Origin: Anaerolineae bacterium
GTDB lineage: Bacteria; Chloroflexota; Anaerolineae; Aggregatilineales; Aggregatilineaceae
Reading direction: 5' to 3'
NCBI GenBank assembly: GCA_016926875.1
Contig: JAFGNU010000046.1
Location: 1-59,911, forward strand
Length of the DNA: 59,911 bases
The notes below the pieces were generated by a model. The model had not been told where the DNA came from. It saw only the letters and a program-made list of their open reading frames with translations, and searched no databases. The position numbers and the translations under genes were made by a program. Numbering within the stretch: position 1 is the stretch's first letter; the number at the start of each line of letters is the position of its first letter. Shown one piece after another: positions 1 to 7,421 of the stretch.

Positions 1-181
1 GGACAGCCTGAACTACCCGGACAACCCCAGCCACGAAAGCTGGATGCCCAACTTCAACAAGGCCGAGGACCTGCTCCAGAACTTTGTCACGCTGTACGGT
101 GGCACCCCCGGCCTCGATATGGACGCCGAACTCGACAAGCTAGTTGAGGACCTGCAAGCGGTCTTCGACGAAGTGGAGTAA
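1..181 (+). CDS. C-terminal end of an ABC transporter sugar-binding protein (partial)
   Basis: Only the last 59 codons are in the window; the reading frame starts at base 2 and ends with TAA at 179-181. The acidic tail reads ...YGGTPGLDMDAELDKLVEDL..., ending in an amphipathic helix rich in Asp, Glu and Leu. This is typical of the C-terminus of extracellular solute-binding proteins of carbohydrate ABC transporters (SBP family 1). The call rests mainly on the two MalF/MalG-type permeases that follow on the same strand. It would capture a sugar outside the membrane and deliver it to those permeases. The substrate cannot be told from this fragment. Confidence 0.7.
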   Translation, partial: DSLNYPDNPSHESWMPNFNKAEDLLQNFVTLYGGTPGLDMDAELDKLVEDLQAVFDEVE

Positions 182-201
182 GCGTAACGTATAGTTAGCC
201 T

Positions 202-231
202 GTGAGCAGCTACCAGCCGGTGGCTGCTCAC
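202..231 (+). other. Intercistronic stem-loop between binding protein and permease
   Basis: Arms GTGAGCAGC (202-210) and GCTGCTCAC (223-231) pair perfectly over 9 bp, and two further C-G pairs can form in the loop. No T-run follows, so this is probably not a full terminator. Such stems between a binding-protein gene and its permease genes commonly stabilise the upstream mRNA, so that the binding protein is made in excess. The role here is inferred. Confidence 0.6.
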
Positions 232-286
232 TCTATACTACCCCCGTCATTAACAATGTGATGATCAGCAGTTTGGGAGTATCCTC

Positions 287-1246
287 ATGACAGCCAGTAG
301 CGGAGTGGTTGCCCTGGAGCAACCCGCCAAAACACAAGGGATGTCGCTTGACAAAAAGCGGCAAATATGGGGATGGATCTTCCTGTCCCCCTGGATTTTT
401 GGTTTCTTTGCGTTTACCGCGTTGCCAATGGTGGCTTCGCTGCTTTTCTCGTTTACCGACTTTGACCTGAATGCGGCTGACGAAATTAGCTTTATCGGGC
501 TAAGAAACTACCAACACTTGAGCGAAGACCCGCGCGTCGACGAGTCGTTGATGGCAACGTTCAAGTTCTCGTTGATTGCGCTGCCGTTAGCAATCTCGCT
601 GCCGGTCTTGCTCGCGTCCCTGTTGAATTCAAAGCATCTTCTGGGCAAGACTATCTTCCGTACCTTGTTCTACATGCCCTACATGGTCCCGGTTGTGTCT
701 GCCACCTATATTTGGGGTGGTGTGCTGAATTCGGAAACGGGTTGGATTAACCGCTTCCTCGAAGAAGTGATCGGCCTCTCCAACGGCCCTGACTGGCTTT
801 TCAGCACGACCTGGATCTACCCGGCACTCAACATTATCGGGTTGTGGGGCATCGGCAACGCCATGCTCTATACACTGGCCGCGATGCAGGGCGTGCCCAC
901 CGAGCTATACGAAGCGGCGCGTGTAGATGGCGCCAGCCCTGTTGGCACCTTCCGGCACATTACTTTGCCCATGATCTCGCCCGTTATTTTCTACAACCTG
1001 ATCTTGAGCGTGATCGGTCTGTTCCGCTATTTTGATACACCCTTCATCCTCAAAGAAGGATCGGGTGACCCCGGCGGGGCGACGATGTTCTTTAACATCC
1101 ATCTGTACAAAACAGCCTTTTCGTTCAAGCAAATGGGCTACGGGTCTACATTAGCCTGGCTGCTGTTCGCGATGGCGATGGGCGCGACTGTTCTTCTGTT
1201 CATTACGGCCCGTTACTGGGTCTATTACGCTGCCGGAGAGGAATAA
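287..1246 (+). CDS. Sugar ABC transporter permease, MalF/UgpA type
   Basis: This 319-residue inner-membrane protein has about six hydrophobic segments. The binding-protein-dependent transport (EAA) motif is visible as EAARVDGASPVGTFRHITLP near residues 210-229; this cytoplasmic loop docks onto the ATPase subunit. Length and motif match the MalF/UgpA/LacF permeases of the CUT1 family, without the extra N-terminal helices of E. coli MalF. GGGAG lies about 8 bases before the ATG. It follows the binding-protein gene and is two bases from the next permease gene, so the three are surely co-transcribed. No ATPase gene is present here; CUT1 systems often share one encoded elsewhere. Substrate unknown; the glycosidase at 2638 suggests a plant- or exopolysaccharide-derived oligosaccharide. 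Confidence 0.93.
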   Translation: MTASSGVVALEQPAKTQGMSLDKKRQIWGWIFLSPWIFGFFAFTALPMVASLLFSFTDFDLNAADEISFIGLRNYQHLSEDPRVDESLMATFKFSLIALPLAISLPVLLASLLNSKHLLGKTIFRTLFYMPYMVPVVSATYIWGGVLNSETGWINRFLEEVIGLSNGPDWLFSTTWIYPALNIIGLWGIGNAMLYTLAAMQGVPTELYEAARVDGASPVGTFRHITLPMISPVIFYNLILSVIGLFRYFDTPFILKEGSGDPGGATMFFNIHLYKTAFSFKQMGYGSTLAWLLFAMAMGATVLLFITARYWVYYAAGEE

Positions 1247-1248
1247 TC

Positions 1249-2535
1249 ATGGCTACTACCACACCTAACCGCTATCCGGCATCGCCCTTTTTCAATAAGC
1301 AGCTCCAGCGGTTTGGGGCAACAGGGCTTATTACCCTATTCGCCCTGATTCTGGCACTTGTGTTCTTGATGCCCTTTGGCTACGGTGGGATCACCGCGTT
1401 TAAGGATAAAGAGCAAATTACCCGCAGCGCCAAAGGCTCGATTTTGCCGTTGGACCCGTCGTACTACACCTATCCCACCTTTGAATACGACGGGGAAACG
1501 CTCGACGTATACGAAGTTGAGGCAGGTGACCAGACCTACCAGTGGGCTTTGGTTGAAGAAAACAAGGACACCGGTCAGGCGACTTACGTCGACATTGAAC
1601 AGCCGGGCGAGTTAATTACTGTGACCAGTGGTGCGGCTGTCATCAATTCGGATGTGGTCGAAGATATCAAAGCTACCAAGCTGACGGCTGAGCTGGAAAT
1701 CTTCAAGGTCCCGATGGAAGACGGCTCGATCAGAGAACTGGCTGCGGTCAACAAGACGCGCAAAGCCGTCACGTTTGTCGATCCCGACAATCCCGAAGCC
1801 GGGACGATTGAATGGGAAGGCCGTTGGCGTGAGCTGGATATGAAGATGGTCTTTGCCCCGCGTACCGGCAACTTTAAAGAAGCCTGGAATATTGCAGACT
1901 TCCCCTTGCTGTTCCGGAACACGTTAGCCATTGCAGCGATCGGGCTAACCGGCACACTTATCTCGTCAGTTTGCGTGGCTTATGCCTTCTCGCGCTTCCC
2001 AATCCCCGGCAAGAACATCATTTTCCTGGTGTTGATCGGCACAATCATCCTGCCGAGCCAGGTGCGGTTGGTGCCGACGTATGCTTTCTTCTCGAAGATT
2101 GGCTGGACGGGGACCTGGTTGCCGTTGACGGTGCCGCACTTTTTCGCCAACGCCTATAACGTGTTCCTGCTGCGCCAGTACTTCATGACGCTGCCGCGCG
2201 AAATGGATGAGGCTGCTATGATCGACGGCGCAGGCCCGCTGACGATTTTGATGCGCATTATCATCCCGCAGTCGTGGCCCGTGATCGTGGCCGTTGGCCT
2301 GTTCCACTTCGTTTATGCGTGGAATGACTACTTCGAGCCGATGATCTACTTGCTCGGCAACCCGGACAAAGTGCCGATTTCGGTCGGTATCCAGCAGTTC
2401 AATTTCATCTACGACCAACAACCCCACCTGATCCAGGCAACGTCACTGCTTGCCCTGGTGGTGCCGGTAGCAATCTTCTTTTTCGCCCAGCGCTTCTTCA
2501 TGCAAGGCGTGGTTATCACCGGCGTGGAAAAATAA
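1249..2535 (+). CDS. Sugar ABC transporter permease, MalG/UgpE type, with large extracytoplasmic insertion
   Basis: This is the partner permease, 428 residues against about 280 for ordinary MalG/UgpE proteins. TM1 is near residues 25-46. The normal short periplasmic loop is replaced by about 150 polar residues (roughly 60-205), and the usual fold resumes at FKEAWNIADFPLLFRNTL. The EAA motif is EMDEAAMIDGAGPLTILMRI (near 320-340). The insertion is rich in beta-prone and charged residues and would face the binding protein outside the membrane. The frame is open throughout, so it is part of the protein and not a fused pseudogene. I believe similar long MalG-like permeases occur in Chloroflexota, but could not compare any. 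It forms the channel together with the preceding permease. Confidence 0.92.
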   Translation: MATTTPNRYPASPFFNKQLQRFGATGLITLFALILALVFLMPFGYGGITAFKDKEQITRSAKGSILPLDPSYYTYPTFEYDGETLDVYEVEAGDQTYQWALVEENKDTGQATYVDIEQPGELITVTSGAAVINSDVVEDIKATKLTAELEIFKVPMEDGSIRELAAVNKTRKAVTFVDPDNPEAGTIEWEGRWRELDMKMVFAPRTGNFKEAWNIADFPLLFRNTLAIAAIGLTGTLISSVCVAYAFSRFPIPGKNIIFLVLIGTIILPSQVRLVPTYAFFSKIGWTGTWLPLTVPHFFANAYNVFLLRQYFMTLPREMDEAAMIDGAGPLTILMRIIIPQSWPVIVAVGLFHFVYAWNDYFEPMIYLLGNPDKVPISVGIQQFNFIYDQQPHLIQATSLLALVVPVAIFFFAQRFFMQGVVITGVEK

Positions 2536-2561
2536 CACACCGGTGTTGGGGGTAGTACTCA

Positions 2562-2596
2562 GGGGCAGTGGTGGAACCCAAACGCATCGCTGCCCC
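2562..2596 (+). other. Stem-loop between permease and glycosidase genes
   Basis: GGGGCAG (2562-2568) pairs with CTGCCCC (2590-2596) around a 21-base loop. There is no T-run, so it is not a convincing terminator. It may mark an mRNA processing or stability site between the transporter genes and the glycosidase gene. Confidence 0.4.
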
Positions 2597-2637
2597 ACCC
2601 CTCTATTCCGAAAGATTATTATTCAAGGAACAGCATC

Positions 2638-3930
2638 ATGGTGAGATATTTACTTTTGCTTCTGTTTGTTATTTCTCTTGTCGCCGGGACAGGCACACTG
2701 GCCCAGGAAGATGCCGGATTGGCGGTTGATGCCGGTCAGGTGATCGGGCCGATCAGCCCGTATGTCTACGGCTCCAACTTCGGACCGCTGCAAGTGGTCC
2801 CGGTAGACTTGATCGAACAGGCGAAAGTCTCCGGCGTTAGCATGTTACGGTTTCCTGGTGGGCGGTGGGGCGATCAAAACAACATCCGGCATGAACAGAT
2901 CGACGCGTTTATGCGCACCTGCGAACTTGTCGGCGCCGAACCGAGCATCCACGTCCGGCTGGAAGGTGGCACGCCTGAAGCTGCTGCCGAACTGGTGCAG
3001 TATACCAACGTCGAGAAAGGGTACGACGTCAAATACTGGGCCATCGGCAACGAACCCAACCTGTTTGACGACTACACGACCGAGGATCTCAACCGTGAAT
3101 GGCGCCCGATTGCCGAGGCCATGCTCGAAGTTGATCCCAACATTATCCTGATCGGCCCGGACACGTCGCAGTACAGCGGCAACCCGGACACCGATCCCCG
3201 CGATCCTGAAGGACGCGACTGGGTGCGTGAGTTTTTGCTTGCCAACGGCGATCTGGTCGATATTGTAGCAGTCCATCGCTACCCCTTCCCGCGCAGCATG
3301 TCAAACCCCATCATCACGATTGACGATCTCCGCCAAAACGTAACCGAATGGAACCTGATACTGCCCGCGCTGCGCGCTGTGATCAAAGAGACGACCGGGC
3401 GCGATGATATACCGGTCGCCGTCACTGAAGCCAACTCGCACTGGAGCAGCAGCATCGGCGGCGAAGCCACCCCGGATTCGTTTTACAACGCGATCTGGTG
3501 GGCCGATGTGCTCGGACGCTTGATCCAGGATCAGTCGGTCATTGTCAACTATTTCGATTTTCAGAGTCACGGTGGACGCGGCGGCTGGGGCTTGCTGGCA
3601 AGATATGAGGTTCGGCCTACGTACTACACGTACCAGTTGTATCAGCACTTCGGTACTGAACTCGTTTTTTCCGAGTCGACGGTCGCGGACCTATCGATCT
3701 ATGCCGCGCTGCGTGATGATGGCGCGCTCACGCTGCTTGTCGTGAATCTGGCCGACGACCCGCAAACATCCTCGCTGGAAGTCGCTAATTTTGAGATCAC
3801 CGGTCCGGCGGAAGTCTGGCGGTTGGATGCAGAGCACATGGCCGAGCAGCTCGACGACGAAGATCTCAGCGGTTTCGAAATTACCGTTCCCGGCCAGTCC
3901 GCTACCCTATACATTCTGCAACCTTCATAA
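2638..3930 (+). CDS. Secreted clan GH-A glycoside hydrolase, arabinofuranosidase-like
   Basis: This 430-residue protein begins with a Sec signal peptide (hydrophobic residues 4-18, likely cleaved after about residue 22). The catalytic core looks like a clan GH-A (beta/alpha)8 barrel. WAIGNEPN carries the probable acid/base Glu139, and VAVTEANSHW carries the probable nucleophile Glu264. The N-terminal pattern with YVYGSNFGP and MLRFPGGRWGDQ resembles GH51/GH79-type enzymes. The last 80 residues look like the small beta-sandwich seen in those families. It probably releases sugars, such as arabinose or uronic acid, from polysaccharides outside the cell, feeding the transporter encoded just upstream. 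The exact GH family and substrate are not determined. AAGGAACAGCATC precedes the ATG. Confidence 0.75.
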   Translation: MVRYLLLLLFVISLVAGTGTLAQEDAGLAVDAGQVIGPISPYVYGSNFGPLQVVPVDLIEQAKVSGVSMLRFPGGRWGDQNNIRHEQIDAFMRTCELVGAEPSIHVRLEGGTPEAAAELVQYTNVEKGYDVKYWAIGNEPNLFDDYTTEDLNREWRPIAEAMLEVDPNIILIGPDTSQYSGNPDTDPRDPEGRDWVREFLLANGDLVDIVAVHRYPFPRSMSNPIITIDDLRQNVTEWNLILPALRAVIKETTGRDDIPVAVTEANSHWSSSIGGEATPDSFYNAIWWADVLGRLIQDQSVIVNYFDFQSHGGRGGWGLLARYEVRPTYYTYQLYQHFGTELVFSESTVADLSIYAALRDDGALTLLVVNLADDPQTSSLEVANFEITGPAEVWRLDAEHMAEQLDDEDLSGFEITVPGQSATLYILQPS

Positions 3931-4279
3931 CCGGTCTAGAAGGCACAACGGATACTCCCACCAGGATTGAAGGCTGGTTCTGGCTCAGACGTAGAAGGTT
4001 GACAAACACGAATCCTCCGGATTTTCAGAGAGAAGACGAGGGGTAGTGAATAAGCGAGCCATAAGCGGCTCGAAACAGGACAAAGACAATACGGCGGTAT
4101 CGAGATGGCTCGGTACCGCTGATCTGTTCCAGGATAGTAGCGCCGAAGACGGGGTAGCACAGGGCAATTAGGCGTTGGGTCGGTGACTCTCATCGGGCAG
4201 AGGAATTGGCGTTCCGTGCCCTGATCCGGGTATTGTGGATAGAAGCATCCTACCTGTAGTCATGAGGAGAAATGTGAAC
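3931..4279. other. Intergenic region, no gene recognised
   Basis: About 350 bases lie between the glycosidase and the epimerase. I see no ribosome-binding site with a plausible reading frame, no tRNA fold and no repeat. The only structures are a small hairpin (GAGCC/GGCTC near 4049-4064) and a longer imperfect one at 4094-4119 (GCGGTA-CGAG against CTCG-TACCGC with one mismatch). Neither is followed by a T-run. The region probably carries the epimerase promoter, but no convincing -35/-10 pair was found. Confidence 0.5.
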
Positions 4280-5278
4280 ATGAAAGTTTTGTTTATCGGG
4301 GGTACAGGCAATATCAGCCTGTCGGTCAGCAGACTGGCGGTTGAACGTGGTTTCGATCTCTACCTGCTCAATCGCGGGCACCTGGGCGTTACCGTCGAAG
4401 GCGCAACCACCATCACCGCCGACATCACCCAACCAGAGCAAGTACAGGCAGCATTAGGCAGCCGTCACTTTGACGTAGTCGTCAACTGGATCGCCTACGT
4501 AGAGCCGGATATTGAACGTGACATCGCGCTGTTCGGCGGGCGGTGCGGGCAATACGTATTCATCAGTTCTGCATCGGCATACCAGAAACCGCTGACCTAT
4601 CCTATCATCACCGAATCAACGCCGCTGGCGAATCCGTACTGGCAGTACTCGCGGGACAAAATCCGCTGCGAAGAGCGCCTGATACAAGCATATCGACGGG
4701 AAGGGTTTCCCATCACCATTGTGCGCCCCTCGCACACGTATGATACCCGCTTCCCGATTGCAGTCGGCAACTGGGCAAGTTACGTGATCCCCAAACGGAT
4801 GCTGGAAGGCAAGCCGGTTGTTGTCCAGGGGGACGGCACATCGTTGTGGACGCTGACACATGCCGAAGATTTTGCCAAAGGTTTTGTCGGCCTGTTAGGC
4901 CATCCACAGGCAATTGGACACGCTTTTCACATCACATCCGACTTTGTGTTAACCTGGAATCAAGTCTACGAGCAGATCGGCGATGCGTTGGGAGTCAAAC
5001 CAACTCTGGTGCACATCCCATCCAGGTTTATCGCCAGCGTGGACCCCGATACGGGGGCAGGGTTGCTCGGTGATAAAATGTGGTGCGCTGTTTTCGACAA
5101 CAGCAAGATCAAGCGCTTCGTGCCGGATTATGTGGCCAGCATCCCGTTTCATGAGGGTATTCGCCGCACGCTGGCGTGGTTTCAGGCAGAGGATACCCGG
5201 ATGCACGTTCCACCTGAAGATGACGCCCAAATCGAGCGCATCCTGACCGCGTATGAAAAAACCGGCGCTTTGAGATAA
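4280..5278 (+). CDS. NAD-dependent epimerase/dehydratase (extended SDR)
   Basis: This 332-residue protein begins MKVLFIGGTGNIS, where GGTGNIS is the glycine-rich NAD(P)-binding turn of the extended short-chain dehydrogenases. The catalytic Ser-Tyr-Lys set appears as FISSASAY and YSRDK. The C-terminal part has the TLTHAEDFAKGF pattern of the epimerase substrate domain. The start at 4280 is chosen because GAGGAGA sits 9 bases upstream and the nucleotide-binding motif normally begins at residue 3-8; an upstream in-frame ATG at 4235 lacks a binding site. Such enzymes epimerise or dehydrate nucleotide sugars or reduce related substrates; the precise reaction is unknown. It is transcribed alone and closed by the terminator at 5307. 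Confidence 0.85.
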   Translation: MKVLFIGGTGNISLSVSRLAVERGFDLYLLNRGHLGVTVEGATTITADITQPEQVQAALGSRHFDVVVNWIAYVEPDIERDIALFGGRCGQYVFISSASAYQKPLTYPIITESTPLANPYWQYSRDKIRCEERLIQAYRREGFPITIVRPSHTYDTRFPIAVGNWASYVIPKRMLEGKPVVVQGDGTSLWTLTHAEDFAKGFVGLLGHPQAIGHAFHITSDFVLTWNQVYEQIGDALGVKPTLVHIPSRFIASVDPDTGAGLLGDKMWCAVFDNSKIKRFVPDYVASIPFHEGIRRTLAWFQAEDTRMHVPPEDDAQIERILTAYEKTGALR

Positions 5279-5306
5279 ACCGGGTCGGGTAAACAGGATG
5301 AACGCA

Positions 5307-5339
5307 CGCGCGCAGACCGGTGATCTGCGCGCGTTTTTT
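5307..5339 (+). terminator. Rho-independent terminator after the epimerase gene
   Basis: A 10-bp perfect GC-rich stem, CGCGCGCAGA (5307-5316) with TCTGCGCGCG (5324-5333), has a 7-base loop and is followed directly by TTTTTT. It separates the epimerase transcript from the signalling cluster that starts at about 5470. Confidence 0.93.
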
Positions 5340-5407
5340 GTGGGATGCCCCGGCGCGCGGCCCGAATGCCCAAGCCTGACCCGTGTAGAGTCTCACACTC
5401 CGCCCGG

Positions 5408-5462
5408 CTTCACAAGTCTCCCAGAAGTCCTTCACAGGTCCTTCATGATCTTCCGTTACTAT
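5408..5462 (+). promoter_or_regulatory. Four 11-bp direct repeats ahead of a -10 box: probable OmpR-family regulator site
   Basis: Consecutive 11-mers run without a gap: CTTCACAAGTC (5408), TCCCAGAAGTC (5419), CTTCACAGGTC (5430) and CTTCATGATCT (5441). A -10-like TACTAT follows at 5457-5462. The place expected for a -35 box (about 5434-5439) lies inside the third repeat and shows no consensus. Head-to-tail sites with 11-bp spacing overlapping a missing -35 are the hallmark of promoters activated by OmpR/PhoB-type regulators. Such a regulator is encoded two genes downstream, so positive autoregulation of the 5496-9507 cluster is the natural reading. That link is inferred. Confidence 0.6.
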
Positions 5463-5495
5463 CCTGGCAGTACTGGATGGTAACGAGGTGAAACA

Positions 5496-6131
5496 ATGTC
5501 CAAACGAAACACTATGTCACGCCAAACCCGTTTCAACTGGCTGATCGACGCCGCGCTCTTTTTGTGCGCATTGGCGGCGCTGCTGTCCGGGATTTATTTC
5601 CTGTTTTTGCCTGCCGGGTTCCAGGGCGGGCGGAACATCGCGTACAGCACCACGATCGTCTTTGAGCGCCCGGTGTGGAGCGATCTGCACACCTGGGGCG
5701 GGGTGTTGATGATCGTGGCGGCAGTCACTCATTTTGTATACCACTGGCAGTGGGTCACCATGATGAGCAAACGAGTCGCCAAAGCCATGCGCGGCCAGGG
5801 AACACACATGTCAGGTGGCGCCAAAGTCAACCTGGTGGTAGATGCGGCCATGGCTGTCAGCTTTCTGGTCACGGCGGTTTCGGGCTGCTATTTCCTCTTT
5901 GTGCCCGCCGGGGGTGTTCACGGTGGACGGATCGCAGGTTGGGACCCCAACTTTCTGTTCAGCCGCACCACCTGGGACCTGATCCATACCTGGGCAGGCG
6001 TTGCCATGATTGAGGCTGCCGTGATCCACTTTGCCATCCATTGGCGCTGGGTAACCAAGGTGACGGCGAAGTTCTTCGCTACGCTGATCCCACGGCCCAA
6101 ACCCAGCAGTCCTACGATACCAGCGCAGTAA
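5496..6131 (+). CDS. Duplicated DUF4405-type membrane protein
   Basis: This 211-residue integral membrane protein consists of two homologous halves, residues 14-88 and 109-187. Each has a helix ending in YFLF-PAG, a loop with GGR, then a helix with W-DL-HTW and a second one ending in H-x3-HW-WVTK/M. The histidines repeat exactly: His65, His79, His83 in the first half and His164, His178, His182 in the second. DUF4405 proteins resemble cytochrome-b-like or ferric-reductase membrane modules, and the paired His are candidate haem ligands; haem binding is not proven here. GAGGTG lies 5 bases before the ATG. It is the first gene of a cluster with a secreted Gly-Gln-rich protein and a two-component system, so an electron-transfer or redox-sensing role is possible. 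Confidence 0.8.
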   Translation: MSKRNTMSRQTRFNWLIDAALFLCALAALLSGIYFLFLPAGFQGGRNIAYSTTIVFERPVWSDLHTWGGVLMIVAAVTHFVYHWQWVTMMSKRVAKAMRGQGTHMSGGAKVNLVVDAAMAVSFLVTAVSGCYFLFVPAGGVHGGRIAGWDPNFLFSRTTWDLIHTWAGVAMIEAAVIHFAIHWRWVTKVTAKFFATLIPRPKPSSPTIPAQ

Positions 6132-6170
6132 ACACTGCTTACCAATTCTATCTATCGAGGAGAGATGACT

Positions 6171-7313
6171 ATGTTGAAAAAGATCGTAATCGGCACGCTG
6201 TTCATCGGGTTAATCGGAATCCTGATCTACGGGGCCGTCCTGCGCACTAATGCAAAAACGTCGAATGACGAGAGCGGATCCGGCCAGGGAACCGGGCTTG
6301 GCCGTGGCCGGGCCAACAACGCGGTGGTAGCTGATGCTTCCGTCACCTACGGCCAGGGGCAAGGTCAAGGCCAGGGGCAGGGACAGAAACAGGGCACCAG
6401 CGATGCAGGCCAGGGCCAGAACGCGAGCGGCTCAGGTCAGGGACACGGGCAGGCAGCGCGTGCAGCCAGCGAACAGCCCGTTGATGTGCCGGAGACGGAC
6501 CGCGTCACGGAATGGCAGATCGTCGAGGGTACGGTGATCAGCGCGGGTGAACAGGCGTTGGTAGTCGAGCTAACGGACGGCAGCCAGCTATTGGTTGAAG
6601 GCCAGCCGTGGGTATATGCTCAATCCCAGGCGTTTATGCCACAGGCAAACGATCAGGTCGTGCTGACAGTCTTTGAAGAGGACGACGAACTAAAAGCGGG
6701 GCATATTGACAACACCTCGAACGGCGAAACGATCACGCTGCGACTCGAAGACGGCAAGCCGATGTGGTCCGCCAGCCTGCAAAACGGCCAGGGATCAACC
6801 GGCGGGTCCGGTCAGGGTCAAGGTAGTGGTAGCGAGGGCCAGGGCCAAGGCCAGGGTCAAGGCGGTGGGAGCCAGGGCCAGGGACAAGGTAAGAACCAGA
6901 ACGCAGCCAGCGTTGAACAGGACCAGGGCGTGGGCCAGGGTCAAGGTCAAGGCCAGGGACGTGGCAACGGGGGGAATGGTCGGGGGAATGCGACCGGCGG
7001 GCAGACCGCTGTTGAGATCACGGGCACGGACTGGCTGGCACTTGAGGGTGTGGCGATCACTGTGAACAGCAGCGAGCTGGTAATCGAAACCGGCTCTGGC
7101 GAGCAGGTGTTGGTCGAAGGACGCGCCTGGGCCTATGCACTGGAGCAGGCATTCGCCGCCCAGGTCGGGGACTCGATCACCGTCATGGGCTACGTGGAAG
7201 ATGGCGAGTTCAAGGCTGGTTCTGTTGAGAATACGACTACCGGCCAGCAGATCGCCGTCCGGGATGCCAGCGGGCGCCCGCTGTGGTCCGGGGGCGGACG
7301 CGGCGGCGCGTAG
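6171..7313 (+). CDS. Membrane-anchored or secreted Gly-Gln-rich protein with two repeated beta domains
   Basis: The 380-residue product has an N-terminal hydrophobic segment (residues 5-24, signal or anchor). It then has a Gly-Gln-rich stretch (36-95), a domain (112-200), a second Gly-Gln-rich linker (206-268) and a second copy of the domain (283-373). The copies share the order W-EG-(T/A)-I...LV(V/I)E...G...LVEG-W-YA...QAF..Q..D..T-V...E-DGE-KAG..-NT..G and end in PLWS or PMWS. The fold may be a small beta-barrel; I cannot name a family with certainty, though DUF5666-like is possible. The start at 6171 is preferred over 6165 because GAGGAG (6157-6162) is then 8 bases away. The function is unknown; the neighbours suggest a periplasmic partner of the sensor kinase. 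Confidence 0.75.
   Translation: MLKKIVIGTLFIGLIGILIYGAVLRTNAKTSNDESGSGQGTGLGRGRANNAVVADASVTYGQGQGQGQGQGQKQGTSDAGQGQNASGSGQGHGQAARAASEQPVDVPETDRVTEWQIVEGTVISAGEQALVVELTDGSQLLVEGQPWVYAQSQAFMPQANDQVVLTVFEEDDELKAGHIDNTSNGETITLRLEDGKPMWSASLQNGQGSTGGSGQGQGSGSEGQGQGQGQGGGSQGQGQGKNQNAASVEQDQGVGQGQGQGQGRGNGGNGRGNATGGQTAVEITGTDWLALEGVAITVNSSELVIETGSGEQVLVEGRAWAYALEQAFAAQVGDSITVMGYVEDGEFKAGSVENTTTGQQIAVRDASGRPLWSGGGRGGA
6351..6393 (+). repeat. Gly-Gln dipeptide repeat tract 1
   Basis: Tandem GGNCAR hexamers encode GQGQGQGQGQGQ in the secreted protein (residues 61-72, with a degenerate end). Synonymous third-base variation (GGC/GGG/GGT, CAG/CAA) between units argues for protein-level selection over recent slippage. 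Confidence 0.85.
6801..6975 (+). repeat. Gly-Gln-rich linker repeat tract 2
   Basis: A longer, interrupted Gly-Gln/Gly-Ser tract (residues about 211-268) joins the two repeated domains. It is low-complexity and probably an extended, flexible linker. Runs of (GQ)3 to (GQ)5 are separated by S, N, K and D residues. Confidence 0.8.
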
Positions 7314-7323
7314 CGCGTTTGAG

Positions 7324-7352
7324 TCGACACATGCCTTAATTGCATCTAATAT
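7324..7352 (+). promoter_or_regulatory. Promoter for the response regulator-kinase pair
   Basis: TCGACA (7324-7329, one mismatch to TTGACA) and TAATAT (7347-7352) are separated by 17 bases. The expected start site, near 7359, lies inside the hairpin at 7353. The pair can therefore be expressed separately from the two genes upstream. Confidence 0.5.
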
Positions 7353-7378
7353 GGGAAGGTGATTGTTTTCATCTTCCC
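7353..7378 (+). terminator. Terminator-like hairpin between secreted protein and regulator genes
   Basis: GGGAAGGTGA (7353-7362) pairs with TCATCTTCCC (7369-7378) over 10 bp with one G-T wobble and a 6-base loop. The moderately T-rich GATTGTTTGTTC follows. It would reduce read-through from 6171 into the regulator. Because the local promoter starts transcription within it, the new transcript would escape it. Confidence 0.5.
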
Positions 7379-7421
7379 GATTGTTTGTTCTGCCGACTGG
7401 CAGCAGTTGAGAGCGACCATC

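Noticed and set aside
6801..6975. Gly-Gln DNA repeats as a possible CRISPR or minisatellite
   Set aside because: They are in frame with a coding sequence, vary at third positions and have no unique spacers.
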